In this document: one piece after another, positions 1 to 9,128 of the stretch
Layout of the letters: every line of letters begins with the position of its first letter
How positions within the stretch are numbered: the first letter of the stretch is position 1
From: [Phormidium] sp. LEGE 05292
Lineage (GTDB): Bacteria; Cyanobacteriota; Cyanobacteriia; Cyanobacteriales; Aerosakkonemataceae
Assembly (NCBI RefSeq): GCF_015207735.1
Contig: NZ_JADEWG010000036.1
Span: 1-53,909, forward strand
DNA: 53,909 nt
Direction: 5' to 3'
The notes under the pieces: generated by a model
Seen by the model: the letters and a program-made list of their open reading frames with translations, nothing else
The model's database searches: none
Told to the model about the DNA's origin: nothing
Program-made: the position numbers and the translations under genes

Positions 1-190
1 TTAAATGCGTAGCAGTTTACCCAAGTGGTGTCTGACTGGATAGATATCCTGCCCGTCGATAAAAACTTCTCTATGATAGATAAGTTTGATGAGGAATGAG
101 TAGGAATTTGGCTATTTAATCAAGCTCCACCCTCACAACACCAACTTAGATGATGACGGAATTGCTTCGGTGATGCCATCATTCTAAGGA

Positions 191-1525
191 TTAGGAACTA
201 AGATGCAGCCAGCCTAAAAAGGTTTGCAACAGCAACCAACCATTTAAGCCGACAATAACCAAAGCCACCAACCCTGCTAAAGATTTTAACCACAGGGGAT
301 TGACAAATTCTCCCATCAAGCGGCGATCGCTGGTAAACATTACTAAGGGAATCACCGCAAATGATAACTGTAAACTCAGAATTACTTGACTAAAAACCAG
401 TAAGCTACCTGTACTCGTTTCCCCAAAGAAAATAATCGCAATCAAAGCTGGAACGATCGCAATTAGTCTAGTTGCCAGACGGCGTAGCCAGGGAGGAAGG
501 CGTAGCTGTAAAAAGCCCTCCATGACAATTTGCCCTGCTAGGGTTGCAGTCAACGTTGAACTTTGCCCTGAAGCTAATAATGCGACCCCAAAAATAGCAC
601 TAGCAGCACTCACTCCCAAAAGGGGTGAAAGTAATTTATAGGCATCTTGAATTTCTGCCACATTCTGATAACCGGACAGATGAAATGTTGCAGCTGAAAC
701 TATTAGAATTGCTGAGTTAATAAACAGTGCCAACGACAAAGCCGCAGTGGAATCGATCATACCAAATTTAATCGCTTCCCAGCGCTTTTCAGTCGTCGGT
801 TGCCAATTGCGAGTCTGGACAATTGAGGAGTGTAAATACAAATTATGCGGCATCACCGTTGCCCCTAAAATACCGATCGCAATGTAGAGCATTTCTGGAT
901 TTTGCAGAATTTCTCGCTTGGGTAGATACCCCGCTAAAATCCCCGTTACATCCGGTCGAGAGAAGAGAATTTCTGCTGCGAAACAAACACCTACCATTCC
1001 CACTAGCGTAATCACCAAAGCTTCTACATAGCGAAAGCCTCTCCCTTGCAGGAATAACAACGCCAGTACATCGAGTGCCGTAATGCACACTCCCCAAACT
1101 AAAGGAATGCCAAATAAAAGTTGTAGCGCGATCGCACTTCCCAGTAATTCTGCCAAATCACAAGCCGCGATCGCAATTTCACACAGTACCCATAAAACAA
1201 AGTTAACCCTTGGGCTAAAATAATCTCGACAAGCCTGGGCTAAATCCCGCCCCGTTGCTACTCCCAACCGCACGCACAACGATTGCAGCAAAATTGCCAT
1301 TAGATTCGACAGCAAAATCACCGTTAACAGCGCATAGCCAAACTTAGCACCCCCAGCGATGTCTGTGGCCCAGTTACCGGGGTCCATATATCCTACTGAA
1401 ACTAAATATCCCGGCCCCGCATAAGCTAACAACTTGCGCCAAAAACTTTTGACGTTCGGTATCGGGATGCTGCGATGAACCTCTGGCAGGCTGGGTTTGC
1501 GATCGGAGTGTGCCATAGTTTTCAT
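191..1525 (-). CDS. mntH: Nramp-family divalent metal (Mn2+)/H+ symporter
   Basis: Inner-membrane transporter of the Nramp/MntH family, which imports Mn2+ (and some Fe2+) with protons. The 444-residue length fits the family. Two signature metal-site motifs are visible: DPGN in the first core helix (residues 48-51) and MPHN in the sixth (about 225-228). Eleven or so hydrophobic segments follow the polar N-terminus. ATG at 1525 is used; an in-frame ATG three codons later is also possible. It is transcribed away from the riboswitch operon to its right and shares no operon with it. Mn supply matters for photosystem II, but that role here is inferred. Substrate preference cannot be read from sequence alone. 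Confidence 0.93.
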   Translation of the reverse strand: MKTMAHSDRKPSLPEVHRSIPIPNVKSFWRKLLAYAGPGYLVSVGYMDPGNWATDIAGGAKFGYALLTVILLSNLMAILLQSLCVRLGVATGRDLAQACRDYFSPRVNFVLWVLCEIAIAACDLAELLGSAIALQLLFGIPLVWGVCITALDVLALLFLQGRGFRYVEALVITLVGMVGVCFAAEILFSRPDVTGILAGYLPKREILQNPEMLYIAIGILGATVMPHNLYLHSSIVQTRNWQPTTEKRWEAIKFGMIDSTAALSLALFINSAILIVSAATFHLSGYQNVAEIQDAYKLLSPLLGVSAASAIFGVALLASGQSSTLTATLAGQIVMEGFLQLRLPPWLRRLATRLIAIVPALIAIIFFGETSTGSLLVFSQVILSLQLSFAVIPLVMFTSDRRLMGEFVNPLWLKSLAGLVALVIVGLNGWLLLQTFLGWLHLSS

Positions 1526-1641
1526 AATTCTTTCATAATTTACCCTAGCACGATCGCTCTAGGCTTGGTAACTTCTAAGAATTGTAAAGTCTTTGGTTTG
1601 AGAAAGGCAGGAGTGGCAAAGTGTTGTAAAGTCTGAATATT

Positions 1642-1765
1642 GCATCGGTTCCAGTGGGGAGCAGCCACTGGAGGTAACGGGGAAAGTTTGGTGCAAGTCC
1701 AAAGCTGTCCCGCAACTGTGATTCGATCTGGATTTGCGATCGATAAGTCAGAATGCCCGCCGATA
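1642..1765 (+). promoter_or_regulatory. Cobalamin (B12) riboswitch
   Basis: The strand reads through the conserved B12-riboswitch core: GGTGCAAGTCC, then CTGTCCCGCAACTGTGA, then AAGTCAGAATGCCCGCC. ATCGG at 1644-1648 pairs with CCGAT at 1760-1764 and closes the element. The start of cbtB lies 35 bases beyond the closing helix, with GAGG at 1790-1793 as ribosome site. Cobalamin would be expected to repress the downstream genes, as for other riboswitches of this class. No clear intrinsic terminator was seen between it and cbtB, so control may be at translation. Confidence 0.93.
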
Positions 1766-1799
1766 GGTTCACTGTTTATGTTCTTCTGCGAGGTACAGA

Positions 1800-1991
1800 A
1801 TGACCACTCGATCGCTAACGACCGTTCGGCAACAGGCAGTTCGCTTTACCCTTTCCATGCCTGTACAAGCAACGCTCTACGTTTCTCTCTGTTCGTTGGT
1901 TCTCTGGACAATCTATTTCACGACTTATCCAGCTATTCACGATCGGGTTCACTCGCTGCGCCACCATACAGCGGGAGTTGCTTGTCATTAG
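1800..1991 (+). CDS. cbtB: CbtB-type small cobalt transporter subunit
   Basis: A 63-residue protein with one membrane helix (about residues 22-43) and a histidine-bearing C-terminal tail: HD, then H, RHH and a terminal CH. This is the layout of CbtB proteins, predicted cobalt-uptake components found under B12 riboswitches. The ATG at 1800 has GAGG six bases upstream and follows directly on the riboswitch, which supports both gene and function. CbtB usually accompanies CbtA, a larger multi-helix protein. No cbtA is present here; the next gene is a different membrane protein. The cobalt role is from family knowledge and context. Confidence 0.85.
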   Translation: MTTRSLTTVRQQAVRFTLSMPVQATLYVSLCSLVLWTIYFTTYPAIHDRVHSLRHHTAGVACH

Positions 1992-2115
1992 TACAAGAAG
2001 GCAGAAGAGCAGAAGGCTTTTATATTCAGCTTTTAAGAAGTTTTCAACTGCTCAATCATTTCTGCCGTGCTGCACTAGATAGCCCAGTCCGATAGTAATT
2101 AACTCTGGAGCCACG

Positions 2116-3288
2116 ATGAAAGCAACGAAGCGTTCTATGCTCATTGGGGCAATTTGCCTCGTGAGTTTGCTTGTTTATGGTGTTATAGGATTTTCACAAG
2201 TTCCTCAATCGACTGTTAAACTGACAACCGATCGATCAATTGAAACAATTCGTCCCTTTGAAGCCGAAGCAAGCACAGAGCAACTTCCTACTCGTTTGAC
2301 CGTGCAAGCATTTGATGCGACTGGACAGCCGCTCAAAAATGCCAATTTTCACTTACAGTTGCTCGCGCCGCCTCAAACGCCTTGGTTCACCACTGACTTT
2401 CCGATCGTTGAAGGTACTACATTACTAGACTTCAAAACTCCTGCTTCGATCGGGGAAGTGAAATTTCAACAAATGTTTCCGATCCGGGGAACTTATCAAT
2501 TACAGGTAAGTGTTACCCCACAAGTTGCGAATGCTTTTGCACCGTTTCAGCAAACACTGCCAATTTCTGTGAGTGAAAATAGCGTGAAATATCAGAACTT
2601 CGCAGTTCTGGCTATCTTTTTGCTGTTAGTCGGGTTAGCAGGAGGATGGGTTATCGGTGGAAGACTGCAAGCTCAACCGGGAGAAATTGCACCACAACCC
2701 GTGCGCTTGTTATTGAGCGGTGTTATTGTTGTAGCGATCGCCGCACTGCTCTACGTCAACATCAATGCTGAAATGGCGCAATCGCATCATACAATGGCGA
2801 TGTCTCATCCCACTGAAGTAGCTCCTGCCGCTACTGATCCTAGTCAGCGACAATCTCAGGGATTAAATGTGCAATTATCGGGCGATCGGAGTGCTTTAGT
2901 CGGCAAGTTGGCAAGTTTTCAACTGCGCCTAACAGATGCTAAAACTCAGCAGCCAGTAACCGATGTCGTAACTCGGATCAAAGCCACTCAGCTTGAAAAT
3001 GGTTGGATTACGTTTGCTCATGATGGCACTCCAGACGCAACAGGACAACTGCGATGGCAGATGCAATTTTTTGATGGAGCACCCCACCAGGTAGAAGTGG
3101 AAGTTACGCCTCAACCTAATTCCGCACGCCAGTTTCAACCATTCCAGGTGGCTCAGACTTTAGAAGTCGAGGGTGTGGCTCCCCCATTGCACGTCCGGCT
3201 GATAATGCTGGTCTATATGACTGGAATTGTCGCGATCGGTTTGTTGTTAGGACTGAGGTTTCAGAGAAAACGATCGTATCAGCATTAA
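2116..3288 (+). CDS. Membrane protein with two FixH/YtkA-like beta domains, B12-riboswitch operon
   Basis: A 390-residue protein of unknown function. It reads as a duplication: a helix (about 7-26), a beta-rich domain (about 30-155), two helices (about 161-182 and 196-216), a His/Met linker (HHTMAMSH at 224-231), a second beta-rich domain (about 250-350) and a last helix (about 362-381). Both beta domains end in a similar stretch (LQVSVTPQ and VEVEVTPQ), which suggests internal repetition; they resemble FixH/YtkA-like immunoglobulin folds. It begins 124 bases after cbtB with no terminator visible between, so it is probably in the riboswitch-controlled unit. I infer a role in cobalt capture or delivery, possibly replacing CbtA. 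This is not established. Confidence 0.7.
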   Translation: MKATKRSMLIGAICLVSLLVYGVIGFSQVPQSTVKLTTDRSIETIRPFEAEASTEQLPTRLTVQAFDATGQPLKNANFHLQLLAPPQTPWFTTDFPIVEGTTLLDFKTPASIGEVKFQQMFPIRGTYQLQVSVTPQVANAFAPFQQTLPISVSENSVKYQNFAVLAIFLLLVGLAGGWVIGGRLQAQPGEIAPQPVRLLLSGVIVVAIAALLYVNINAEMAQSHHTMAMSHPTEVAPAATDPSQRQSQGLNVQLSGDRSALVGKLASFQLRLTDAKTQQPVTDVVTRIKATQLENGWITFAHDGTPDATGQLRWQMQFFDGAPHQVEVEVTPQPNSARQFQPFQVAQTLEVEGVAPPLHVRLIMLVYMTGIVAIGLLLGLRFQRKRSYQH

Positions 3289-3429
3289 AAGCGGATACCT
3301 ACAAATTTACCTTCTCGGCAACATTATCAACGAAACTCCCATTGGCAGTGGAATCAATTTTGTGGTTCCTTCAAATTTTCTGCTACTTGATGATACAGAT
3401 TGTAATGTCTATTCATGCCTACTTACTTA

Positions 3430-3453
3430 ATATATGAATAACTGTTCATATAT
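3430..3453. promoter_or_regulatory. SmtB/ArsR-type operator (inverted repeat)
   Basis: Perfect 9-base arms ATATATGAA and TTCATATAT are separated by six bases. The core TGAATAACTGTTCA matches, on the other strand, the operator I recall for SmtB/ZiaR-type zinc sensors of cyanobacteria. It lies 53 bases before the ATG of the zinc exporter, where a repressor would block transcription and be released by metal. No ArsR/SmtB gene is next to it, so the regulator must be elsewhere. Confidence 0.75.
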
Positions 3454-3505
3454 TTAAAAGTTGGATTACAATGCTGGTAATCACGATTCATTCAGCAAAG
3501 TAGCA

Positions 3506-5671
3506 ATGACTCAGACTCCTTCCCTCAAAACCCAACAGATGCAAGTCGGTGGCATGGATTGCGGTAGCTGTGCAGGCAAAATTGAAGCGGGTGTAAGGAA
3601 AATACCGGGTGTAGCAGAAACGTCCGTCAGTTTTGCAACGGGACGCTTGAGCGTGACGTATGACTCAAAGCAAGTGAATGAAGAGGAAATTCGCGATCGC
3701 ATCCTTTCTTTGGGCTACACCATCATCAGCCCAAAACCTCATTTAGAGGCTCATCACCACGACCACGACCACCATGACCATGACCACGAGCACAGTCACG
3801 GTGCAGGCGAATTTAACCTGAAACGCGAACTTCCTTCGGTGTTGGGAACGATCGCGCTGTTCGTTCTGGGCATAATTTTTGAGAAACTTTTACATAACAC
3901 GCCCTATAACTTGGGTGAGTATTTAATATTCATTCCCGCCTATTTACTCAGCGGTTGGTCGGTATTGAAAACTGCCGGACGGAATATTCTCAGGGGACAA
4001 ATATTTGATGAAAACTTCTTGATGACAGTTGCGACTGTGGGAGCGATCGCTATTCATCAACTCCCAGAAGCAGTCGCCGTCATGCTATTTTTCCGAGTCG
4101 GAGAATTATTTCAAGAATACTCGGTCAGCCGTTCTCGTCGCTCAATCAAATCTTTGCTGGAAATTCGCCCCGACACTGCCAATTTGAAAGTTAATGGAAC
4201 GGTAAAACAAGTTTCTCCAGAAACCGTTAATGTGGGAGACATTATTATAGTCAAACCAGGAGAAAAGATTCCCTTAGATGGGGAAATTCTGGAAGGTAAT
4301 TCTCAGATCGATACTTCCGCATTAACCGGAGAATCAGTTCCTCGCACGGTGAAGATAGGAGAAGTCGTTCTAGCAGGTACGATTAACCAGAGTGGCGTTC
4401 TCACGATCCAAGTCACTAAACTATTTGGGGAATCTTCGATCGCGAAAATCCTCGACCTAGTAGAAAACGCCACCAGCAAGAAAGCAGAAACCGAGAAATT
4501 TATCACCCAATTTGCTCGCTACTATACGCCCGTTGTCGTCGTTTTATCACTCGCTGTAGCCCTCTTACCACCCCTATTTGTTCCCGGTGCAACTCACGCA
4601 GAATGGGTTTACCGTGCCTTGATTCTGCTAGTTATTTCCTGCCCTTGTGGATTGGTAATTAGTATTCCCTTGGGCTACTTCGGCGGCGTTGGCGGTGCTG
4701 CTAAACGAGGCATTTTGGTCAAAGGAACGACGTTTTTGGATACTTTGACGGCAGTTAAAACCGTTGTGTTCGATAAAACTGGAACCTTGACTAAAGGTGT
4801 ATTTAAAGTGGCGAGGATCGTGACTAAAAACGGTTTTTCTGAAGCAGAACTGTTGCAACTGGCAGCTTTGGCTGAATCTCATTCTAGCCACCCAGTCGCA
4901 CAGTCAATTCGAGAAGCATACGGTCAACCAATTAATGATAATGATATAGACCTAACAGACTACGAAGAAATTGCAGGTCATGGCATTCGGGCAAAAGTGA
5001 AAAACCAGGTCATTTTGGCAGGGAACGATCGGCTTTTGGAGCGAGAAAATATCGATCGCGATACTTGCAATGTAGAAGGTACTGTCGTTCACATTGCCGT
5101 TGATGGACGCTATGCAGGCTATATTTTAATTGCCGATGAAATTAAAGACGATGCAATTAAGGCAATTCGAGATATTAAACGGGTGGGAGTCGAACAAACT
5201 GTTATGCTTACAGGTGACAATCGGATTGTTGCTAAAAGCGTAGCAGAACGCCTGGGCTTAGATTCCTATATGGCTGAATTGTTACCGGAAGAAAAAGTAG
5301 AAGCGATCGAAAAACTGCTAAGTCAATCTGGTAAAGATAAAGTAGCATTTGTAGGCGATGGTATCAACGATGCACCTGTAATCGCTAGAGCCGATGTCGG
5401 TATGGCAATGGGTGGATTGGGATCGGATGCAGCAATTGAAACCGCTGATGTAGTGATTATGACTGATGCTCCGTCTAAAGTGGCAGAGGCGATTCAAGTT
5501 GCCAAAAAAACCCGCCAGATTGTCATACAAAATATTGTTATGGCGATGGCAATTAAAGGATTATTTATCGCTTTGGGTGCGATCGGAATTGCAACGTTAT
5601 GGGAGGCGGTATTTGCCGATGTGGGAGTAGCACTGCTAGCTATTTTCAATGCCAGTAGAGTCCTTAAGTAG
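3506..5671 (+). CDS. ziaA: P1B-type zinc/cadmium-exporting ATPase, ZiaA-like
   Basis: Metal-exporting P-type ATPase of about 721 residues. In order: an N-terminal heavy-metal domain with CGSC (Cys19, Cys22), a His/Asp-rich tract (about 79-98), membrane helices, the metal-site CPC (379-381), the phosphorylation motif DKTGT (Asp423), an SSHP motif and the hinge GDGIND. CPC with a His-rich N-terminus is the pattern of zinc-type exporters such as ZiaA rather than cobalt-type CoaT, which has SPC. The ATG at 3506 is preferred over the in-frame TTG at 3461, which would leave 15 non-conserved residues ahead of the metal domain. The operator at 3430-3453 suggests zinc-responsive derepression. The gene symbol is by similarity. 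Confidence 0.88.
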   Translation: MTQTPSLKTQQMQVGGMDCGSCAGKIEAGVRKIPGVAETSVSFATGRLSVTYDSKQVNEEEIRDRILSLGYTIISPKPHLEAHHHDHDHHDHDHEHSHGAGEFNLKRELPSVLGTIALFVLGIIFEKLLHNTPYNLGEYLIFIPAYLLSGWSVLKTAGRNILRGQIFDENFLMTVATVGAIAIHQLPEAVAVMLFFRVGELFQEYSVSRSRRSIKSLLEIRPDTANLKVNGTVKQVSPETVNVGDIIIVKPGEKIPLDGEILEGNSQIDTSALTGESVPRTVKIGEVVLAGTINQSGVLTIQVTKLFGESSIAKILDLVENATSKKAETEKFITQFARYYTPVVVVLSLAVALLPPLFVPGATHAEWVYRALILLVISCPCGLVISIPLGYFGGVGGAAKRGILVKGTTFLDTLTAVKTVVFDKTGTLTKGVFKVARIVTKNGFSEAELLQLAALAESHSSHPVAQSIREAYGQPINDNDIDLTDYEEIAGHGIRAKVKNQVILAGNDRLLERENIDRDTCNVEGTVVHIAVDGRYAGYILIADEIKDDAIKAIRDIKRVGVEQTVMLTGDNRIVAKSVAERLGLDSYMAELLPEEKVEAIEKLLSQSGKDKVAFVGDGINDAPVIARADVGMAMGGLGSDAAIETADVVIMTDAPSKVAEAIQVAKKTRQIVIQNIVMAMAIKGLFIALGAIGIATLWEAVFADVGVALLAIFNASRVLK

Positions 5672-5730
5672 CAAGTTTTTGGATTCTGAATCATACCAAC
5701 TCCGAGTTAGTTACCCCCGATATCTTCTCC

Positions 5731-5764
5731 CTCTTTTCTCTGTGTCCTCTGCGTCCTCTGCGGT
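5731..5764. repeat. CTCTGTGTCCTCTGCGTCCTCTGCGG-type intergenic repeat
   Basis: A pyrimidine-rich stretch of repeated TCCTCTGCG units. The same type is widespread in intergenic DNA of filamentous cyanobacteria. The rest of the 5,672-5,910 gap shows no gene. Confidence 0.5.
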
Positions 5765-5910
5765 TCATTATAAAGGGGGTTTTTCACCCGGATTTAGTAT
5801 CAGTATCCTTTCTCAAAATTGATATCCCAATCAAAACCTATGCTTCATAACCGTTTACTTTGTGGTAATTGCTTGTATCATGTTCTGGGAAACAGTTAAT
5901 TACTGTCCCG

Positions 5911-7092
5911 TTAGACCAGAAAATCCTCGTAAGCTAAGATATCTGCCATCGCAATTTGTAAACGAAATTCTGTTCCCGGGGAACTCTTAAAACGCCGAAG
6001 TTGAATGTAATTACTCATTTCTCCAGCTTGAACTGACTGAATTACATCTCCTGTATTTGAAAGTAGTTCCAATTTCAAATTAGCGGGTAAATAAGTTTCT
6101 CCAATTTGCGGAAGTATTTGCACCCAAATTCGCATTCTGCCATCTGCTTCTGTTTCTAACATAACTACTAACAATAAAGTTGGTAATTCTGTATTTAGCT
6201 GAATTTGTTTTACCCGTCTAACTTGTGTTGAAGTGGTGTCGCTTCCCCGAAAATTATAGGCAAGATCTGGCTGTGGTGCCAATAAATCTTCGATCGCTTG
6301 CCATCCAGTCTCAAAAATATTATTCCACCATTGACTTAAATTTGTAGATTGAGTTGTTTGTCTGGTTATTTCTGTGGCATTAACTTGATTTTGTCGTCGT
6401 TGACAAAGTTGTTCGAGCCAGAGATTTTGCTCTAATAATGCACCCCATTGTTGAAAAGGAATTTCTAAACGTGGGAGTGCTATTAAATTATCTCCTAATT
6501 GTTGTAACAAAGGTTCTGCTTGCCGAGAAGTTAGTGCAGGTAATGGGGAAATTACAGTTCGCGTTTCTTCTCCAGATAATTGCTGCATTACCCAAAAAGT
6601 AGTTAAGTCTTGAATTATTTGATTGCCATCTAAGGAATAAGTGCGATCGATCTCATCATAAAAACCTTCTGATTTGAAGATTTGATGAGTCGTATAACCC
6701 CAAATATTCAAACATTGTTCATCTGAATCGACTTCTACTGCTAAATAGTAATCTCCTACAAAATCGGGAATATCAACCCACTCCTGTGGCACGCGAAATT
6801 CATTTCGATCCATCGATTCTGTAGGAATGAATATCAAACGATTTGTGCCTAAAATAATGGCACTTCCGTTTACCATTTCCCAAAAAGCAAGATTATTTCT
6901 AGAGTCAATAGTTGGTTCAATTTCAGACTTTTCTTGCAACCAAGGTAACACCGTCTGAAGACAAACTTGATTTAAATAAGCTTGTAAGCGGTTTCCTGGA
7001 ATTGAAATTGTTTGACTCTGTTGCCAAGATTGTCTGTTAACGGCGTTTGGAATTTCTAGCCATTGTGTTGAAGTATCAGTAACGAGCATCAT
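5911..7092 (-). CDS. DUF1822 family protein
   Basis: A 393-residue protein I recognise as DUF1822, a cyanobacterial family of unknown function. There is no signal peptide or clear membrane helix; the sequence alternates beta-rich stretches with a Gln/Leu-rich middle. Its ATG overlaps the stop of the upstream sigma-factor gene by one base (TAATG at 7090-7094), so translation is probably coupled and the pair is one operon. DUF1822 genes often follow this kind of sigma factor in cyanobacteria, which hints that it works with or responds to that factor. That link is inference. Confidence 0.8.
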   Translation of the reverse strand: MMLVTDTSTQWLEIPNAVNRQSWQQSQTISIPGNRLQAYLNQVCLQTVLPWLQEKSEIEPTIDSRNNLAFWEMVNGSAIILGTNRLIFIPTESMDRNEFRVPQEWVDIPDFVGDYYLAVEVDSDEQCLNIWGYTTHQIFKSEGFYDEIDRTYSLDGNQIIQDLTTFWVMQQLSGEETRTVISPLPALTSRQAEPLLQQLGDNLIALPRLEIPFQQWGALLEQNLWLEQLCQRRQNQVNATEITRQTTQSTNLSQWWNNIFETGWQAIEDLLAPQPDLAYNFRGSDTTSTQVRRVKQIQLNTELPTLLLVVMLETEADGRMRIWVQILPQIGETYLPANLKLELLSNTGDVIQSVQAGEMSNYIQLRRFKSSPGTEFRLQIAMADILAYEDFLV

Positions 7093-8309
7093 TAGTTATC
7101 CTCCTTTGAGGAGTCAGAAGACAATTTCTTCTGAAGCCATTCCTCTAAAACTACACCCATATCTCTTACTGCGGGCGATGTCAGGGAAATATGCAGAGTT
7201 TCCTGACTCCATTTTGCTAATGCGAGCAATAATGCTTCTTTGGCGCTACTCAGGCGGCGGGAAACCGTGTATTGTTTAATTTCTAGCTGTGCGGCAATTT
7301 GTTGCTGAGTTAGTTTGTCAGAATAATACAGATGTAACAATTTTTGCACTTGAGGATCTAGTTTTTCTAGTGCTACGCTTAATACATTATTAATTTCAGT
7401 TTGTCTGGTTTGGCGCTCCTGTACTTCTTCATAAATGATTAAATTGGTAAGAGGAGAAGCGTCATTATTATCGGGTAAATCATCTAGGATTTCCCCAGAA
7501 TTTGATTCTGATTTACTGACATTTAAAGAAGTAATGGCTGGATAAAGATAATTTCTAATTTGTTTAGCACAGTCTTTTAACCAGCGTTCCAAATTTTCTG
7601 GTGTAGCTTGTGATTCGATCGGAGGAACTTGTCGTAATTTTTGGTTATTATAAAGTTGTGCGATCGATACCCAAGTTTGCGAATCTGGTTGAGAAAGTTG
7701 ACGAGTTCCAGGTGTTTCGCTAGGAGCACAGAAGGTTTTAAAACAAGTCCAAGCTAAACGATAATTTGCGATCGCTTTTTCTGAAAAGCCAGCTGCTTGC
7801 AACGATTCTATCAGTTGTTTTTGGCTGATTTTTCGCAATAAACCCCAGTCAGTGCGGCTATCTGCTTCCTTATGTTGGCGCAAAGTATCGCGGAGAGTGT
7901 TGTTAAAGACGAGGCTGGCGTAGGTTTTCAGGCTGGCACCTTGGCTGGGGTTGTATCCTTTGAGTACAATGGGGAGACTTGCGATCGCTATTTGGAAACA
8001 GTCCGAGAATTTATACTGCATACTCGTCAACTGAATCGTTACTCGCTGCGCCACCCAGTAACACGCTTCCTGCAAGTAAGCCGACAAATGCCCATTTGCT
8101 AAACTCTCAGGGTTAGTTTTCCACAATCGATACCAATATAAAACCCAAAAATCCTCCGCAGAATCAGCATTACCAAGTTCTCCAACTTGCTGAAGAGAAC
8201 GCTGCATACTCCGTTGCAGGAGGGAATCTGTAATCCAGCGATCGAACAAGTCATCTGCCAACTGTATGAAAGTCGAGAATAGTTCTATAATGCGTTGCCG
8301 GGGTTTCAT
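7092..8309 (-). CDS. Sigma-70 family RNA polymerase sigma factor, cyanobacterial large ECF-like type
   Basis: About 405 residues. The C-terminal part (about 305-370) has the region-4 helix-turn-helix: helix, KLTQQQIAAQL, then a recognition helix ending KQYTVSRRLSSAKEALL. An N-central helical part (about 95-160, CFQIAIASLPIVLKGY and the following stretch) looks like region 2. A long, poorly conserved linker separates the two. ATG at 8309 is used; the residue before it is a TTG. The gene is coupled to the DUF1822 gene by a one-base overlap. No anti-sigma factor is visible nearby. Target promoters are unknown. Confidence 0.75.
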   Translation of the reverse strand: MKPRQRIIELFSTFIQLADDLFDRWITDSLLQRSMQRSLQQVGELGNADSAEDFWVLYWYRLWKTNPESLANGHLSAYLQEACYWVAQRVTIQLTSMQYKFSDCFQIAIASLPIVLKGYNPSQGASLKTYASLVFNNTLRDTLRQHKEADSRTDWGLLRKISQKQLIESLQAAGFSEKAIANYRLAWTCFKTFCAPSETPGTRQLSQPDSQTWVSIAQLYNNQKLRQVPPIESQATPENLERWLKDCAKQIRNYLYPAITSLNVSKSESNSGEILDDLPDNNDASPLTNLIIYEEVQERQTRQTEINNVLSVALEKLDPQVQKLLHLYYSDKLTQQQIAAQLEIKQYTVSRRLSSAKEALLLALAKWSQETLHISLTSPAVRDMGVVLEEWLQKKLSSDSSKEDN

Positions 8310-8384
8310 CAAATTAATTGTCGGGACGCTTTATTCTATAGTAACCCTGAGCTTTAGCTTTTATATGTAAGCCAAATATAGATC

Positions 8385-8474
8385 AAAACCCTTCTATTGC
8401 TTGATTTGTAAGTGTTTTAGCCTGTATGCGGGTGATGGGACTCGAACCCACGACATTCAGCTTGGGAAGCTGAC
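8385..8474 (-). repeat. Left attachment site: partial tRNA-Gly copy in a 90-bp direct repeat
   Basis: Ninety bases match 20,033-20,122 with five mismatches and no gap. The last 47 (8428-8474) are identical and correspond to the tRNA-Gly(CCC) 3' half, from the anticodon stem to the acceptor end. The 5' half of the tRNA is missing, because the sequence continues with AAAAAGCTT. This is the expected footprint of an element that inserted into the tRNA gene. The rest of 8,310-8,659 holds the sigma-factor upstream region and the repeats at 8,516-8,542, but no gene. Confidence 0.88.
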
Positions 8475-8515
8475 AAAAAGCTTTTAATATCAATACTTTG
8501 AGCAATTTTAGAAAA

Positions 8516-8542
8516 ATTTTACACCCAATTTACACCCAAACT
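8516..8542. repeat. Two copies of TTTACACCCAA, possible integrase arm sites
   Basis: Two tandem copies with a 12-base period lie about 45 bases inside the left attachment site. The same TTACACCCAA unit occurs three times beside the integrase start at the other end of the element. Paired arrays at both ends fit arm-type integrase or excisionase binding sites. Their role is inferred. Confidence 0.5.
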
Positions 8543-8659
8543 TAACAGCTTCATGGAATCTTCACAATGGGGAAAAGTGGGCGAACTTGGGGAACTGCCA
8601 TCAATCACAGTATAGCTGCCAAGCTTGGATCAGAGAAGCGATCGCTCCATAGATTAAGA

Positions 8660-9127
8660 TTAGCCGCTTTCCTGTACCCCTTGACGCTGTTCTAAATGCT
8701 TCTGAAAGTTTTTGAACATTACTTTAAGGAAGAGATCGCCAAAAGAGGGGTTATCAGTCAACTGTTGGTAAATATCGAAGTTATTCTCATCAACTATTTC
8801 CTCTAATTGGTTTTTGTATACTGTTTCAAAGGCTAACTCACGGGTTTCTTCTGATGGGTTAATTGTAGGGTCAAGGGCGCGAATCAGGTCTTCTTTTTCT
8901 TCTAGCTTCTGGATCATATCTTCTGCAAATGCGTTGAGTTTATCTGCTTCTGACCAATCACCCGGATCGAAATGTTTGTTAATATAATCCAATATTTCTG
9001 AGAGAGGGGCTGTTTTTTCGGTGGCGGGTTTGCTTGTCTCTGAGTTGGTAAATGGTACTAATTCGCCGTCTTCTGTGAGTAGTTTAATTTGTCCTGTGCT
9101 AGTTTGTTGGATACGGTAAGAATCCAT
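8660..9127 (-). pseudogene. 3' remnant of type I restriction endonuclease hsdR
   Basis: An ORF of 155 residues from ATG 9127. The region from about residue 35 onward (PLSEILDYINKHF to FLKVMFKNFQKHL) looks like the helical C-terminal domain of HsdR, whose normal length is about 1,000 residues. The nuclease domain and the DEAD-box motor are absent. The ORF opens two bases after the hsdS stop, so a deletion has joined the end of hsdS to the tail of hsdR. It cannot cut or translocate DNA. It might still bind the M/S complex, but a decayed remnant is the simpler reading. Confidence 0.65.
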
Positions 9128-9128
9128 A

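Noticed and set aside
1-111. Minus-strand frame ending at position 1 that looks like a gene end
   Set aside because: About 36 codons closed by a stop upstream, with no start codon; possibly a broken gene fragment, but not supportable.
1640-2095. A 151-codon plus-strand frame
   Set aside because: It runs through the riboswitch and over cbtB in another frame and has no family-like sequence.
8428-8474. A second functional tRNA-Gly
   Set aside because: Only the 3' 47 bases are present; the 5' half, including the D arm and the 5' acceptor strand, is missing.
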